This document shows, one piece after another, positions 44,001 to 54,106 of a DNA stretch of 64,000 nt. Position numbers and translations under genes: made by a program. Numbering within the stretch: position 1 is the stretch's first letter; each line of letters starts with the position of its first letter. The notes beneath the pieces were generated by a model that was given only the letters and a program-made list of their open reading frames with translations, was not told the DNA's origin and did not search any database. Source of the DNA: Argyresthia goedartella (Eukaryota; Arthropoda; Insecta; Lepidoptera; Argyresthiidae); NCBI GenBank assembly GCA_949825045.1, contig OX463818.1, positions 36,596,906 through 36,660,905 of the forward strand. Reading direction: 5' to 3'.

Positions 44001-46224
44001 CATCAAACACTGTTCGTAATTTTGTAGTCTTACTATCTTGTTTCAATACCGCGTGATGAGGCAGGAAATAGATTGGTTTATCTGTGCAATCTAAGTCTTC
44101 AATATTTATATAATGAGCATGGCCTAGCGATATGAATTGCTGGATGAAGCTCCTATACGCTGACAACAGCGCTTCATCTTTGTGTAGTTTTTTCTCTAAG
44201 TTATGAAACCGTTTTAGAGCCTGATTGAATGAATCTCCTAACGTTTTCTTTACATCTGCGAGAGGCACCTTTGTGGGCAATGTTACAGTGAATTGATTGT
44301 CCTTTAGCTGGGTTGACTCTTTAAAATTCTGTTCTGCCAACTCATGTTCAGATTGGTTTTCGTTATAGATCTCTGGTATCTGTTCAGTTTTCCAAAACTT
44401 AGGTATAGTTTCATTTATATCAGAGGAGCATTGTTGACAAAATAACGAAACCACCTTTTGATCACCATGTTGTGGAATGCTACCTGCTACAATGTGCCCG
44501 AAGTGAGTGTTGATGACCTGTGGCTGCTCAGCATCAGTTGTTGGCTGGCCCGAACTCGCAGTGTTGCTCTTCCTCGGTAGTAGCACCTGGAATACGACAT
44601 CGGCACCCATTAAAATATGAATGTCACTTGGTATGTTATATTCTTCATCAGCCAATTGGACGCCTGCAGGAATTTTGATGGCAGACGTCTGAAATTGTTT
44701 TTGTGGTAGCTGGCAGGTTATGTTTTCCACAACATAGCACCTCATTCTGGTTTTGAAAGCAGATACCCGAGAGTGCACTTCTAAGGAGACACATTGCTTT
44801 AACCTTTTTCCTGTGTTTGCTATTCCTACAATATTCACGTTGACTTGGTCTGTCTCAATCCCTAGAAGTCTGACTAGTTTGTCTGTAACAAAGGATGTTT
44901 GTGATCCGCTGTCCAGCAAAGCCTTAACCCAATATTCCTGACCATTCTTTGCAAACAGCTTCACTCGTGCAGTTGGAAGCAAAACACTCGAAGCAGTGTC
45001 ACTGTTTGTGGCCGTTGACTCGCTAGATGAAAGTGACACGGGAGCTACAGCATCATCATCATGCAGGACTGTGTTGTGTGCCCTTTTGCATTGCCTGCAG
45101 CGAAAATGGTACTTGCACTTGCCTGAATGCGCTCGCAGGCAAGTGAAACACAACTTATTAGCCTTTGCAAAGCACACACGAGCAGATGAGGCTTGCATCA
45201 TGAATGATTTGCAGTTATGCAGCTTATGGTCATTATTTGAACAAAATACACATGCCGTACCTGTAATCCTGGACTCCGCAGCTACATTCGTTACCCTGGT
45301 CGCAATGCCCGGCTTCACCGCGGCTGCGGCTCCTTGGTCCGAGTTCTCGAGTGCCAGTGCCCGTCTTTCCATGTACTCAATGAAACTGGCTAATGTCGGC
45401 TCCAGCTTGGCGTCTCTCTCGGTCTGGTAGGCTCTGGCCGTGTATGAATCTAATTTTCGACAAATAATGCAAAGTAATATAGCATCCCAGTGTATTACGT
45501 TGCTATCTAGGTTTGTGAGTGCAGCAATATGTTGTTTTAGTGTAGCTATAAATGTTCTCAGGTTACTGGCCGTTGATTTTACAATGCATGGCATGTCGAG
45601 TAACACCGAGATGTGTTCGTTCACTAGCCTAAACTTATTATCATACCTGTCTTTTAGAAGTTTTATTGCTTGCTCATAGCTGCCTATGGCAAGAGGCAGG
45701 TTTTTGATGATATCTAAGGGCTCACCCGTCACGTATGTTCGCAAATAATAGAGCTTTTGAATGCTGTCAAGTGTCTGGTCATTGTGGATGAGTGAGGTGA
45801 ATAAACTCATGAACGGTGTGTAATCACTGTATTTACCAGAGAATACTGCTATGGAGATGTGTGGCAACTTTGCCTTGCTCTTGTGAGGTGGAGGCTGTGA
45901 AGCCACATTTTGTTTGTGAACATTGATCAACTTACTTATGGTGGCCAAGGCCAGTATGTATTTGTCTTCGACCTCACACAAGTCCTCCAATGTTGTGGAG
46001 GGCTCCTGCTGCTCCACTAGATCAAGATTTATGGCCTCGTATGCTTGAAAGGCCGCCATTAGCCTGTCCCGTTTAGCAACCAACACATCGTACGAGGCGT
46101 CATCACTCATCTCAAATGAGCCGCATAAGCGAGTGATGGAACCTTTTAGATATCCTCGTTTCGCTATCAGCTTTTTTATCTCTAATTCCGACATTTTGAC
46201 TAAAATTGTTACACAGTATAACAC
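41047..46224 (-). pseudogene. young BEL gag-pol polyprotein, one in-frame stop
   Basis: The two open segments 43693-46224 (843 codons) and 41047-43692 are in the same frame, separated only by TAA at 43693-43695. Order: DUF1759-type gag, zinc knuckles (CVFCSNNDHKLHNC, CFTCLRAHSGKC), aspartic protease (ALLDSGSQTSFVT), RT; then after the stop the RT catalytic YVDD (43639-43650), RNase H-like region (PRLELNAALLLSKL, FSDSKIVLAWI), integrase zinc-binding region (HERLFHAGPRLL, CVTC) and core (VGVDFCGPI, YCDNAST, FGGLWEAA), and DUF5641 (ILKEANEPPLSWPMARIV). Apart from the stop, no lesion was noticed. The stop could be a mutation or an assembly error. Confidence 0.9.
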
Positions 46225-46779
46225 TTATTGTACAAAAACTAAAACCACGTGCCGCCTTTCCTTGACAAACAGAACAGACAAATAGAAAGAAAATGGCGGG
46301 CTGGCTATGGTGCAGCTCTCGAAAACGCAGCGGGTGGCGCCCTCCCGCGGCGATGCTACGAAACCCGGTGCGTAGATCGATTTTCATTCGTGCGCTGGCC
46401 GGAAGTTGAGTTGCTCTGCGCTGCTTTACCGACAAAGTTGGCTGACGGCGTTGCACTCCTTTACCGACTTCTAGCGATGTCCTCGATCGATTGAGCGATC
46501 GATACTCGTATCGTACGTACACGACTTGCGATAAAATGGCGGATGACGAGTAAAAATGCGGTGATAGATATTGATGGGAATGATGCACCAACACACTATT
46601 TTTGCACTGCACACTGTTTGTTACCACTTTCTCCGTGCACTTCTGACGAACGTTCTTGTTGCTGCTTCCTTTGTAATGCGATCCTGCTGGCGAACCGTGA
46701 TGTGGCGTGTATCCTGTCTCGCCCGTTTTGCTGTCTCCAAATTATTGTAGGGGCTGGATTTTCTTTGCTCGAAGGACCA
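46225..46779 (-). other. 5' leader of the young BEL
   Basis: Sequence between the 5' LTR and the gag start at 46224. The minus strand begins with the primer-binding-like TGGTCCTTCGAGC. Short ORFs here have no known domain. The region is GC-richer than the rest of the element around 46290-46480. Confidence 0.6.
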
Positions 46780-46965
46780 TGTGGCAAGCAGTGGCCACGG
46801 GAGACTTGTTGATGCAGGAAAACACCTTGTTTTACCAGATAACTGAATAATTTATTGCAGCACGCTTACACCTTGTAGCAGACATCGAAGGAAGAGAGTT
46901 TTTACAATGTTGCCATATAACAATATTATACTTCATTTAATACATTGGTGTTGGTGTTGCCAACA
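46780..46965 (-). repeat. LTR of the young BEL (5' LTR)
   Basis: 186 bp, ends TG..CA, paired with 40492-40677 and differing at one base. It is followed by the target duplication GAGGT. Confidence 0.92.
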
Positions 46966-46970
46966 GAGGT

Positions 46971-47558
46971 CACAAATCCACAAATGGCTATATCTGTCTG
47001 TTTTTCTGCATGCGCACTCGAGTAATCCACCTGGAAGCAGTGACTGATCTTACCGCTCAAGCATTCATAGCGGCATTTAGAAGGTTTGTCGCGAGAAGAG
47101 GACATATTACAAGAGGATAATAGTAGAAATTTCGTCGTAAAAGATAAAGAATTAAGATAACTGTGGTCCAAGAGCACTAATTGCGTTGCAAAAGTGATAG
47201 CTGAGCTCTTAGATAATGATGGTACGACATGCCATTTTTCGCCACCAAAATCACCCAACTTTGGAGGCCTATGAGAGAGCGGCGTCCGCTCTGCAAAACG
47301 CCATCTAGTGTGAGTTAACAGTACTACAAAGTTGACATATGAGGAAATGCCAACGTTGCTGGCACCAGTTAGGCATGCCTAAATTCACGTCCTGTTTGCC
47401 AATTAGATGAAACTTTGGATACACTAAACCCGCATACGCCTGGACATTTTCTTGTTGGCGAATCCGTAATCAACGTTCCTGACGTAAATTACGTGACCAA
47501 AAATATAAATTCGTTAACTCGCTGGCAACTTGTACAATCGAAAATGCAAGATTTAGGG
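46971..47558 (+). pseudogene. old BEL integrase core, continued
   Basis: It picks up in frame after the young BEL: STNGYICLFFCMRTRVIHLE and LTAQAFIAAFRRFVARRG, then with stops ELLDNDGTTCHFSPP and SPNFGG, and TPGHFLVGESVINVPD. These are the integrase core and the following conserved strand of BEL/Pao pol. It ends where the P-like element is inserted. Confidence 0.8.
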
Positions 47559-47566
47559 AGGAAATA
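47559..47566. repeat. 8-bp target duplication of the P-like element (left)
   Basis: AGGAAATA lies immediately before the left TIR, with the identical eight bases after the right TIR at 48740-48747. P elements duplicate 8 bp on insertion. Confidence 0.82.
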
Positions 47567-48739
47567 CACAGATATCGAGAGATAGGTTGAGGGGCGTGGC
47601 ACGTGCGAACAAATGTAGCTCCGACAGGTTAGATATTAAAAATTCTTGGTAGTCACCGGGCGACCGCAGTGACGAATTCATTTCCGTTGTTTTTCGAAAA
47701 TGCCGACCTGTGCAATACTCACGTGCAAAAATAGAAGCGAGATTGTGAACTCCAAGATCGCCGGTGTCACATATCACTTGTAAGTCTCATTCCAACTATT
47801 ATTTCTTCTTAAAACACAAGAAATAAACATTATTACGCAAATAAATCATTCGCGGAAAATTCGTCACGAATTGACATTAAAGTGACAATGTCATGTTGTT
47901 CTCGCTAAGTTTACTATACATTGCTTGTTTTGTATCTTAATTTCACTACTTATTGCCAAGCTTACATGCAATGAATATTTCATACTTATCTAAGTACGAA
48001 AGCAAAGATGCATCGTGATACGGAGGCGAACTGTTACACGCACACAGAGACGACATATAGTGATGGGGATAGTGATAGGAGAATTATGTTTTTGAATGGA
48101 TAGATTTTATCATTCCGCAATTACTAATATAGTTAAAGTAATAATATAGTTATTTTATTGCTCATAATACGTAAGTTTATTGTTAGTTATTCCAATGATT
48201 GCCAAACAGGCAGTTTAGATTTTAAGTTTGTTTAAAACCTCGCCCGACGAAGGATAATGGGGTGTTATAAATTTTGATCGGAAATTCCGATGCTTTCAGT
48301 CAGGTCCAAAGAGTTCACAGTTATTCTACCTTCAGAAACCTCTTTGCCTCTCATTCTAGCTGTAAGGATTCTGTTGAAAAAAAGAAGAGAGGCAAAGGGG
48401 TCTCGTATGTCGTATAAATATGTCGTATTTACAAACAATTTACTATTTTATTTATAGCACCCGGCATTGTATACGACTGTCTATACCAGTGTATATAAAT
48501 TATAATCGATCGATGATACACGCTGTCCTTGCATTGTCCCAACACTAGCTCGGCTAGCTAGTATACCTGCGGACCTGCGGTAGTGGGGTGTGTTCGGACG
48601 AGGTGCATGACATTGCACTGGCCAATAAAAGCGGAGGGATTGATGTACGAGTGGTGTAAATGTATGCGTGTTCTTAGTTTTCGGCGACAGTGGTTCCGAT
48701 ACAAGCTTAGCGCCAAGGGCCTATCTCTCGATATCTGTG
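47567..48739 (+). mobile_element. non-autonomous P-like element
   Basis: 1173 bp bounded by perfect 20-bp inverted repeats CACAGATATCGAGAGATAGG (47567-47586 and complement 48720-48739) and the 8-bp duplication AGGAAATA. Removing it and one duplication restores alignment of the old BEL pol across the site. Its only coding trace is a THAP-type first exon at 47700-47779; no transposase catalytic region is found. It is called P-like from the 8-bp duplication plus the THAP exon; TIR-based confirmation is lacking. Confidence 0.7.
47700..47779 (+). CDS. THAP-domain first exon inside the P-like element
   Basis: An ATG at 47700 opens a frame of 26 codons plus two bases that ends at a consensus GTAAGT donor (47780-47785). 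It reads MPTCAILTCKNRSEIVNSKI then AGVTYHL, the start of a THAP zinc finger (Cys spacing C-x4-C and the ..G..YH.. strand). THAP fingers are the DNA-binding domain of P-element transposase and of host proteins derived from it. No further exon is recognised before the right TIR, so only the first piece of the domain remains. Confidence 0.6.
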
Positions 48740-48747
48740 AGGAAATA

Positions 48748-49010
48748 GCATTTCTAATATTTGAATACACCAAAAAAAACACAAGTGATACGAAGTAGTA
48801 CCGTCACCCTGTATAGGAGCTATTGTCATTATAAAAGAAGAGGACTTACCACCAGCTAAATGGTTGCTAGGAAAAATCGCGGCACTGTAGCCCGGACCTG
48901 ATAGTTTAGTACGTGTCGTAACAGCCCAATGTAAGGGTAATCACAGTTTAAAAATACCTTTGTCAAAATTAATATTACTGCCTAAAACGGCGGATCAATA
49001 AATTACATCC
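48748..49010 (+). pseudogene. old BEL pol C-terminal domain (DUF5641)
   Basis: The old BEL resumes after the P-like element. From about 48810 it reads GAIVIIKEEDLPPAKWLLGK and VRVVTAQCKGN, the DUF5641 end of BEL/Pao polyproteins, with a stop after KIAAL and a frameshift before it. The coding remnant ends near 49000. Confidence 0.78.
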
Positions 49011-49660
49011 GTGGTGTAAATACTATCGTGGGCGGTTAAATCTATTTTAACTTTTAGTCATACATTTTTTTGTAAAAGGTAAAGCTGGCGTACTGTAGTT
49101 GTTACACATATATTCAAAACATAAGCACAACGTTATTGCAATGATACCTTTTTGTTTAAACAAACTTAACAAAGCTGATAAGCACACTGTTCTTAACTTA
49201 ATTGAAAATAATGTATGAAAATATGAGAAATGAAAATATGAGAAATGTTCATACTTGCCTATTGTATTCTATGTAAGTAATTATCGGATTAAAATTACTA
49301 AGAAAATGTTAAACATGTTTAAGCATATGTTAATTACGTTGTTCATTAATAAAACATTGAAACTTCATAACAAATCATTTATTTTCGTTTAAATATTATG
49401 TTTTTAACTGACCTATATTCTTACTGTTTATTCGCAACATTAATAATTTATGTTTGTTATTCAAATATTGCCTAGATACTAAGATAGTAAGTACTACCTA
49501 TAATGCTAAATGCTAAAAGGTCATCCAAAAGTAACAAAACAATCCATACCTACTTAGTTTGTACAGTCCATTAAAGTTTGATCTATAGTAAATAAGAATG
49601 TTATTATGGTTGACGTTCCTTACAATTATTGTTAAAAAGTAAGCAACGAAATGAAAGCCC
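49011..49660. other. old BEL 3' region, AT-rich, no gene
   Basis: Follows the pol remnant. Only a small direct duplication (GAAAATATGAGAAAT, about 49217-49247) was noticed. Confidence 0.4.
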
Positions 49661-49667
49661 TACGAGG

Positions 49668-50455
49668 TTAAGCTAATATTAATTCGCGAAGCCAGCAGTA
49701 CCTTCGAAGTTAAGCGAATATTAACTTCTGTAGGTACTTTTTGCTTCGCAAAGTTAATATTCGCTTAATCTCGAAGATACTGCTTGCTTCGCGAAGTTAA
49801 TATTCGCTTAACCCCTCGCGAATATTAACTTCGCGAAGCAAGCAGTACCTACGAGGTTAAGCGAATATTAACTTCGCGAAGCAAGCAGTTCCTACGAGGT
49901 TAAGCGAATATTAACTTCGCAAAGCAAGCAGTACCTTTAAAGTAAAGCGAATATTAACTTCGCGAAGCAAGCAGTACCTACGAGGTTAAGCGAATATTAA
50001 CTTCGCAAAGCAAGCAGTACCTACGAGGTTAAGCGAATATTAACTTCGCGACGCAAGCAGTACCTACGAGGTTAAGCGAATATTAACTCCGCGAAGCAAG
50101 CAGTACCTACGAGGTTATGCGAACATTAACTTCGCGAAGCAAGCAGTACCTACGAGGTTAAGCGAATATTAACTTCGCGACGCAAGCAGTACCTACGAGG
50201 TTAAGCGAATATTAACTCCGCGAAGCAAGCAGTACCTACGAGGTTATGCGAGCATAAACTTCGCGAAGCAAGCAGTACCTACGAGGTTAAGCGAATATTA
50301 ACTTCGCGACGCAAGCAGTACCTACGATGTTAAGCGAATATTAACTTCGCAAAGCAAGCAGTACCTACGAGGTTAAGCGAATATTAACTTCGCAAAGCAA
50401 GCAGTACCTACGAGGTTAAGCGAATATTAACTTCGCGACGCAAGCAGTACCTATT
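49668..50455. repeat. 43-bp tandem array with orientation switches
   Basis: About 18 units of 43 bp, consensus around GCGAATATTAACTTCGCGAAG then CAAGCAGTACCTACGAGGTTAA. Each has a 10-bp palindrome CTTCGCGAAG at its core. The units at about 49740-49818 run in the opposite orientation. Between 50041 and 50298 a three-unit (129-bp) pattern of variants (GCGACG, TCCGCG, TTATGCG) repeats twice, so there is higher-order structure. Non-coding. Confidence 0.88.
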
Positions 50456-50645
50456 TTTGCAGCGGTTGTGGCTCTGCCTACCATGCTGGAAGTCCCGGGT
50501 TCGATCCCAGGCTGTGTGTAAAATAAACAAGCCCAGGTCTTGGATATATATGTGTGTGACGTCGTTGTTTCTGGTTCCCACGACACAGGATATCCTAGTG
50601 TGGGGCCAGAAGCAATGTATGTGCCTGTTTGTAAAATGTAAAAAA
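50456..50645 (+). mobile_element. tRNA-derived SINE, copy 3 (best preserved)
   Basis: A-box-like GTGGCTCTGCC, B box GGGTTCGATCC at 50497-50507, body with CCCAGGTCTTGG, GTGTGACGTCGTTGTTTCTGG, TTCCCACGACACAGG, ATCCTAGTGTGGGGCCAGAA and a TGTGCCTGTTTGTAAAATGT end. It begins exactly where the 43-bp array stops. Used here as the reference for the other copies. Confidence 0.7.
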
Positions 50646-50654
50646 ATGTTTCTA

Positions 50655-52530
50655 AATTTTCAAAATTCAAAAAGAGTTTATTTCCATAAGAAACACATAG
50701 GTAACATTTGGAGAATGTCAAATCTTAAACTAACACATGTATAAGGTACAGGGAAATATAGAACTCAATTTGAATTCCGTCACCTCAATGTTTTAGATGC
50801 TGGAGGCAAAGAGGCGACTAGAAACCTCCAGCTTTATACGTTATTTTTTACAGAATTGGAGCAAACACCTTCCCAAGCTTTCTTGTCTTCTACATAATCT
50901 GATATTTTGTAGTAACCTTTTTTACATAAGTGATTTTTAACAATATTTTTAAATTTATTTACAGACAATTCTTGTAACTCAGTCGGTATTTTGTTGTAAA
51001 AGCGAATACATTGCCCTTTAAAAGATACATTAACCTTATGGAGCCTAGTAGTAGGTATAGCTAGTTTATTCATATTTCTAGTGTTGAGATTGTGCCTGTC
51101 GCTATTCTTAGGAAATTTATCAATATTTTTGTGGACTTACATTAGGTTTTCATAAATATACTGACACGGCACTGTCACAATGTTAATTTCCTTAAATTTA
51201 CAACGCAGTGACTCTCTGGGACCCACATTGTAGATTGCACGAACAGCCCTCTTTTGCAGCACAAATATTATGTTAATGTCTGCTGCGTTCCCCCCACAGC
51301 AGTATGCCGTAAGACATAATGCTATGGAAGTAGCTGAAGTAAACTAGTCTAGCTGTTTCCACGTCCGTAAAAAGACGGATTTTTTTAACTGCATAAACTG
51401 CGGAACTGAGTTTTTTTGATAGCTTATCTATGTGTGGGCCCCACTGAAGCTTATTATCTAAGGTGATTCCTAGGAATACCGTGCTATCTACAATTTCTAA
51501 ATTTTCACCTTTAACATTAACATTAGCCGAGACTTGTTTAACATTGGGGAGTATAAACCGAATACATTTAGTTTTGTTATTGTTCAGTGAAAGATTATTA
51601 GCACTAAACCAATTGACTACCTTTGAGATTGCATTATTCACATCGTCAAAGTTCAAACTGCGTCGTTTCATTTAAAAAAAAGTGAAGTGTCATCTGCAAA
51701 CAGTACAATCTCATGATTATCTCTGACAAGATGTGGCAGGTCATTAATATAAACCAAAAACAGGAATGGCCCGAGTATGGAACCCTGCGGTACACCCATA
51801 GTAACAACAGACCCTGGAGATCGTTTTCCATTAATGTCAACTCTCTGTATCCTGTTATTTAGATAAGAAGAGAGAAGATCTAAAGAGTTATCCCTAATTC
51901 CATAGTGATGTAATTTCCTGATCAATGTCCCATGGTCAACGCAATCAAAAGCCTTAGACAAATCGCAAAATACTCCTAGAGCATCATGCGACTCCTCCCA
52001 GGCATCATATATATGTGTTATTAACTCAATACCGGCATCAGTAGTTGATTTGCCTTGTGTAAAACCAAATTGTTTACAGTGGAGCATGTTGTTGGTGTTG
52101 AAATGTGTAAGAAGTTGATTTAAAATTACTTTTTCAAATACTTTACTAAATGTAGGCAATACCGATATCGGTCTGAAGTTAGAAGGGTCAGATGTACTAC
52201 CCGATTTAAACAAAGGTACTATTTTACTGTGTTTCATTAAATCAGGAAACACGCCAGCATCAATAGATGCATTAAATATGATAGCTAAATCAAGTGCAAT
52301 AACATTTATTAGGGGCTTCACAACATGAACAGAAATATCCCAGAGGTCTGCTGTTTTCTTAAAATTTATTGATTTAAAGGCTTTAATAATATCTTTATCA
52401 TTTACATAATTAAACGAGAATTGATTTTCACATCTAGGTACATAGTCTTTTAGCAAAGATTCAGCGACTACTTTGGAAGAGTCTAAAGACTTTGTAGTAG
52501 AGATTGGGATGTCAGTAAAAAAAACAAATA
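50655..52530 (-). mobile_element. 5'-truncated LINE with RT
   Basis: Minus-strand LINE. Its A-rich tail (complement of TTTTCAAAATTCAAAAAGAG) abuts the SINE end at about 50655. ORF2 remains run to about 52500, where the homology stops inside the RT N-terminal region, so the endonuclease is lost. The family has another 3' end at 25970-26245. Confidence 0.8.
50834..52456 (-). pseudogene. LINE ORF2: reverse transcriptase, frame-broken
   Basis: Frame 51668-52456 holds RT motifs KIVPLFKSGS, NFRPISVLPTFSKVFEKVI, CDLSKAFDCVDHGTL, GVPQGSILGPFLFLVYINDL and the catalytic LFADDTSLFF. A frameshift at about 51670 moves the thumb region to 51273-51671 (NNNKTKCIRF, FLGITLDNKLQWGPHI). The C terminus is in another frame at 50834-51073 (LAIPTTRLHKVNVSFKGQ, GYYKISDY). 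Catalytic residues are kept, but at least two frame breaks make it non-functional. The motif style fits the CR1/L2/Kiri group; not resolved further. Confidence 0.85.
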
Positions 52531-52561
52531 CTATTTTGATTGAGTATTATTATCAGTCTCG

Positions 52562-52680
52562 TTTTATTTATTTATTTATTTATTTATTTAGGTAAACCTT
52601 ACAGCTTTTAGTATTATATACAAGTGACATTATAAGATATTACGCCAATTATTTGTTATGGCTTGTGCTAGTGTCGCTTA
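52562..52680 (-). repeat. LINE-like (AAAT)n tail fragment
   Basis: Six to seven ATTT units at 52562-52592, then GGTAAACCTTACAGC, which on the minus strand looks like the end of a LINE 3' UTR with its simple-repeat tail. No coding part. Confidence 0.4.
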
Positions 52681-52711
52681 ATAGTAGTTTATGTGACTGC
52701 TACATACTGGA

Positions 52712-52792
52712 GGGCATTAATACTCGAGAATGGGTTTATGAAACGAGCCGAAGGAGAGTTTCATAATAATATCACTGGAGAGTTTTAATGCC
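52712..52792. repeat. foldback repeat, copy 2
   Basis: Diverged inverted-orientation copy of 985-1066 (GGGCATTAATACTCGAGAATG..., AAACGAGCCGAAGGAGAG, ...AGTTTTAATGCC). Confidence 0.6.
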
Positions 52793-52819
52793 TAATTATG
52801 TACAGTTACATACACTAGT

Positions 52820-53129
52820 TTATCTACACACATATCATAAGCTCTCTTTGATGTGTTCAGGAAACGCATGTTTGACCGGCATTGTGGCTCTGTACTTGTT
52901 TAGCTTGTCTGTAGTACCAACTTCACAGACAAACTAGGGGCGGCACGCAGGCGGGCGTCGGCGTTCGAAATTTGAATGTCATAATATGTAGAAAAATTAC
53001 ACATTATGGTCATAATGTGTAATTTTTCAGATAAGAAACGAGTTTTTACCAAATAGTTTAACATTATGCTGACCGTAACGTGCGGTTTTTGTACGCAGTA
53101 AAGAGGGTTTATGATACGTGTCTAGATAA
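52820..53129. mobile_element. small TIR element (MITE), copy 2
   Basis: The same terminal repeats as 749-958 in the opposite orientation. It has the 36-bp palindrome (at about 52991-53026) and an additional GC-rich internal block of about 115 bp (GGCATTGTGGCTCTGTACTT ... GGCGTTCGAAATTT) absent from copy 1. Confidence 0.6.
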
Positions 53130-53332
53130 ATTATGGTAAATGTATTGTAATTTGAGTGAATTGTTTCGTGGTCTTAAGTTTATTACTGTTGAATGGTGTA
53201 TTACCTAAGTAATGTTTGTGCTCTTGATATGCCTGGAATGCATCAGTTCAAGAAACAATTCGCGTGAGTTTTAGGTTAATTCGTTTATATAAGTGCTTAA
53301 TTTAAAAAGTGTTGTTTTTGGTGGGCGGAATG

Positions 53333-53468
53333 TGTTGTCGATGTTCGACCTTATGCTAGTCCTACGTAGCTGTTTACCCACAAGTTAAGTCTTAATAAAA
53401 CAAGTATAGAATCCAGACGCGTTTGCCTTAAAAATCACCGGCAATGAAAAATGAACCTGATTACGTAA
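53333..53468 (+). repeat. candidate 3' LTR remnant of the old BEL element
   Basis: Counterpart of 35779-35926; begins TGTTGTCGATGTTCGACC and ends near GATTACG. It lies 260 bp upstream of exon F. Confidence 0.55.
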
Positions 53469-53727
53469 ATGAAATTTTATATAAAATTTTGTTAATTTTT
53501 AAATTAATTTTAAAGAAGTTTCTAAATAAATAAATTGATCGCACCTAAAGGCATGCATTCTATCAACAACGATACTGCCAACTTCAGTTTTTGTGAAATC
53601 GATTCAGTCAGCAGTCGTAACATGGAGAATGCCCCTTGTGTAAATGTGAAGCTGGACCCACCGCCACTTTTGGTATTACAGAGTGGCAGAACGAGCATTT
53701 ATAGATCGTCGGACGGATCTGTTGCAG

Positions 53728-53983
53728 TTCGACATCTCGCTGGGCAACAGCGCCGCCGCCGCCCTGCCGCTGTCCGCCCCCGCCGGCGCGGCGCCGCACT
53801 GCGTCCCGCTGGGCGGGCGGGGCGGGCGGGGCGAGCGGGGCGGACACAACGGCGCCGGCGCCGGCGTCGCCGCGGCCAACGGTGGCGCGGCGCCGGCAGA
53901 GGAGGCCGTGAGGGTCACGTTGCTGGCGGACAAGATAGAGGGGAACTCCGAGTTGAAGAAGGTGGCGACAGTTACTATGGATT
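53728..53983 (+). CDS. TMEM131-like gene, exon F
   Basis: 256 nt after the acceptor GGATCTGTTGCAG, phase 0, with one base over at the end; donor GTGAGT. It encodes FDISLGNSAAAALPLSAPAG, a Gly-rich low-complexity run (GGRGGRGERGGHNGAGAG), then RVTLLADKIEGN and KKVATVTMD. FDISLGNS..LPL lines up with the L..L.NS....P. strand that follows LDFG in the family, directly continuing exon E. An earlier AG at 53681 would give the wrong phase. Extremely GC-rich. The Gly run is probably a lineage-specific loop insertion. Confidence 0.83.
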
Positions 53984-54106
53984 GTGAGTGGTTGATTACC
54001 TTTTAGATCGATACTCAATCCCGAGATTTACTTACATCCACAAGTTAATGAATCTCGGGTAAAGTGTTTACGATATTGTGCGCATCTTATCGTAGTTATA
54101 TATGAT

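Larger units (their letters stand above)
40492..46965 (-). mobile_element. young BEL/Pao LTR retrotransposon, complete
   Basis: 6474 bp with two 186-bp LTRs, a 5-bp target duplication GAGGT and one long gag-pol frame on the minus strand. Just inside the 5' LTR the minus strand reads TGGTCCTTCGAGC, a likely tRNA primer-binding site starting with TGG. No env-like frame is present. LTR near-identity shows recent insertion. It sits inside the integrase of the old BEL copy. Confidence 0.92.
35779..53468 (+). mobile_element. old BEL/Pao LTR retrotransposon, split by many later insertions
   Basis: Decayed gag-pol pieces in plus orientation lie at 36337-40491, 46971-47558 and 48748-49010. They read in the standard order once the younger BEL (40492-46965) and the P-like element (47567-48739) are set aside. 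Related sequences at 35779-35926 and 53333-53468, both starting TGTT and sharing CGACC.TATGCTA, ACCCACAAGTT and GACGCGTTTGCCTTAAAAAT, are candidate LTR remnants. Between 49.0 and 53.3 kb are further insertions (43-bp array, SINE, LINE, foldbacks). Most of the intron between exons E and F is therefore this one element plus what landed in it. Confidence 0.7.

Noticed and set aside
48583..48798. 71-codon ORF as a second exon of the THAP gene
   Set aside because: It has no remaining THAP Cys/His residues, and it reads through the right TIR into BEL sequence.
50497..50507. tRNA genes at the B-box sequences (also 2313, 31499, 33205, 60797)
   Set aside because: No cloverleaf with a paired acceptor stem; each is followed by a shared SINE body.
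36603..53468. An env-like gene in either BEL copy
   Set aside because: No frame of suitable length or with membrane features was found between pol and the LTRs.
53682..53727. Earlier start of exon F at the AG at 53681
   Set aside because: It would not fit the phase of exon E and adds residues that have no place in the family alignment; 53728 fits both.
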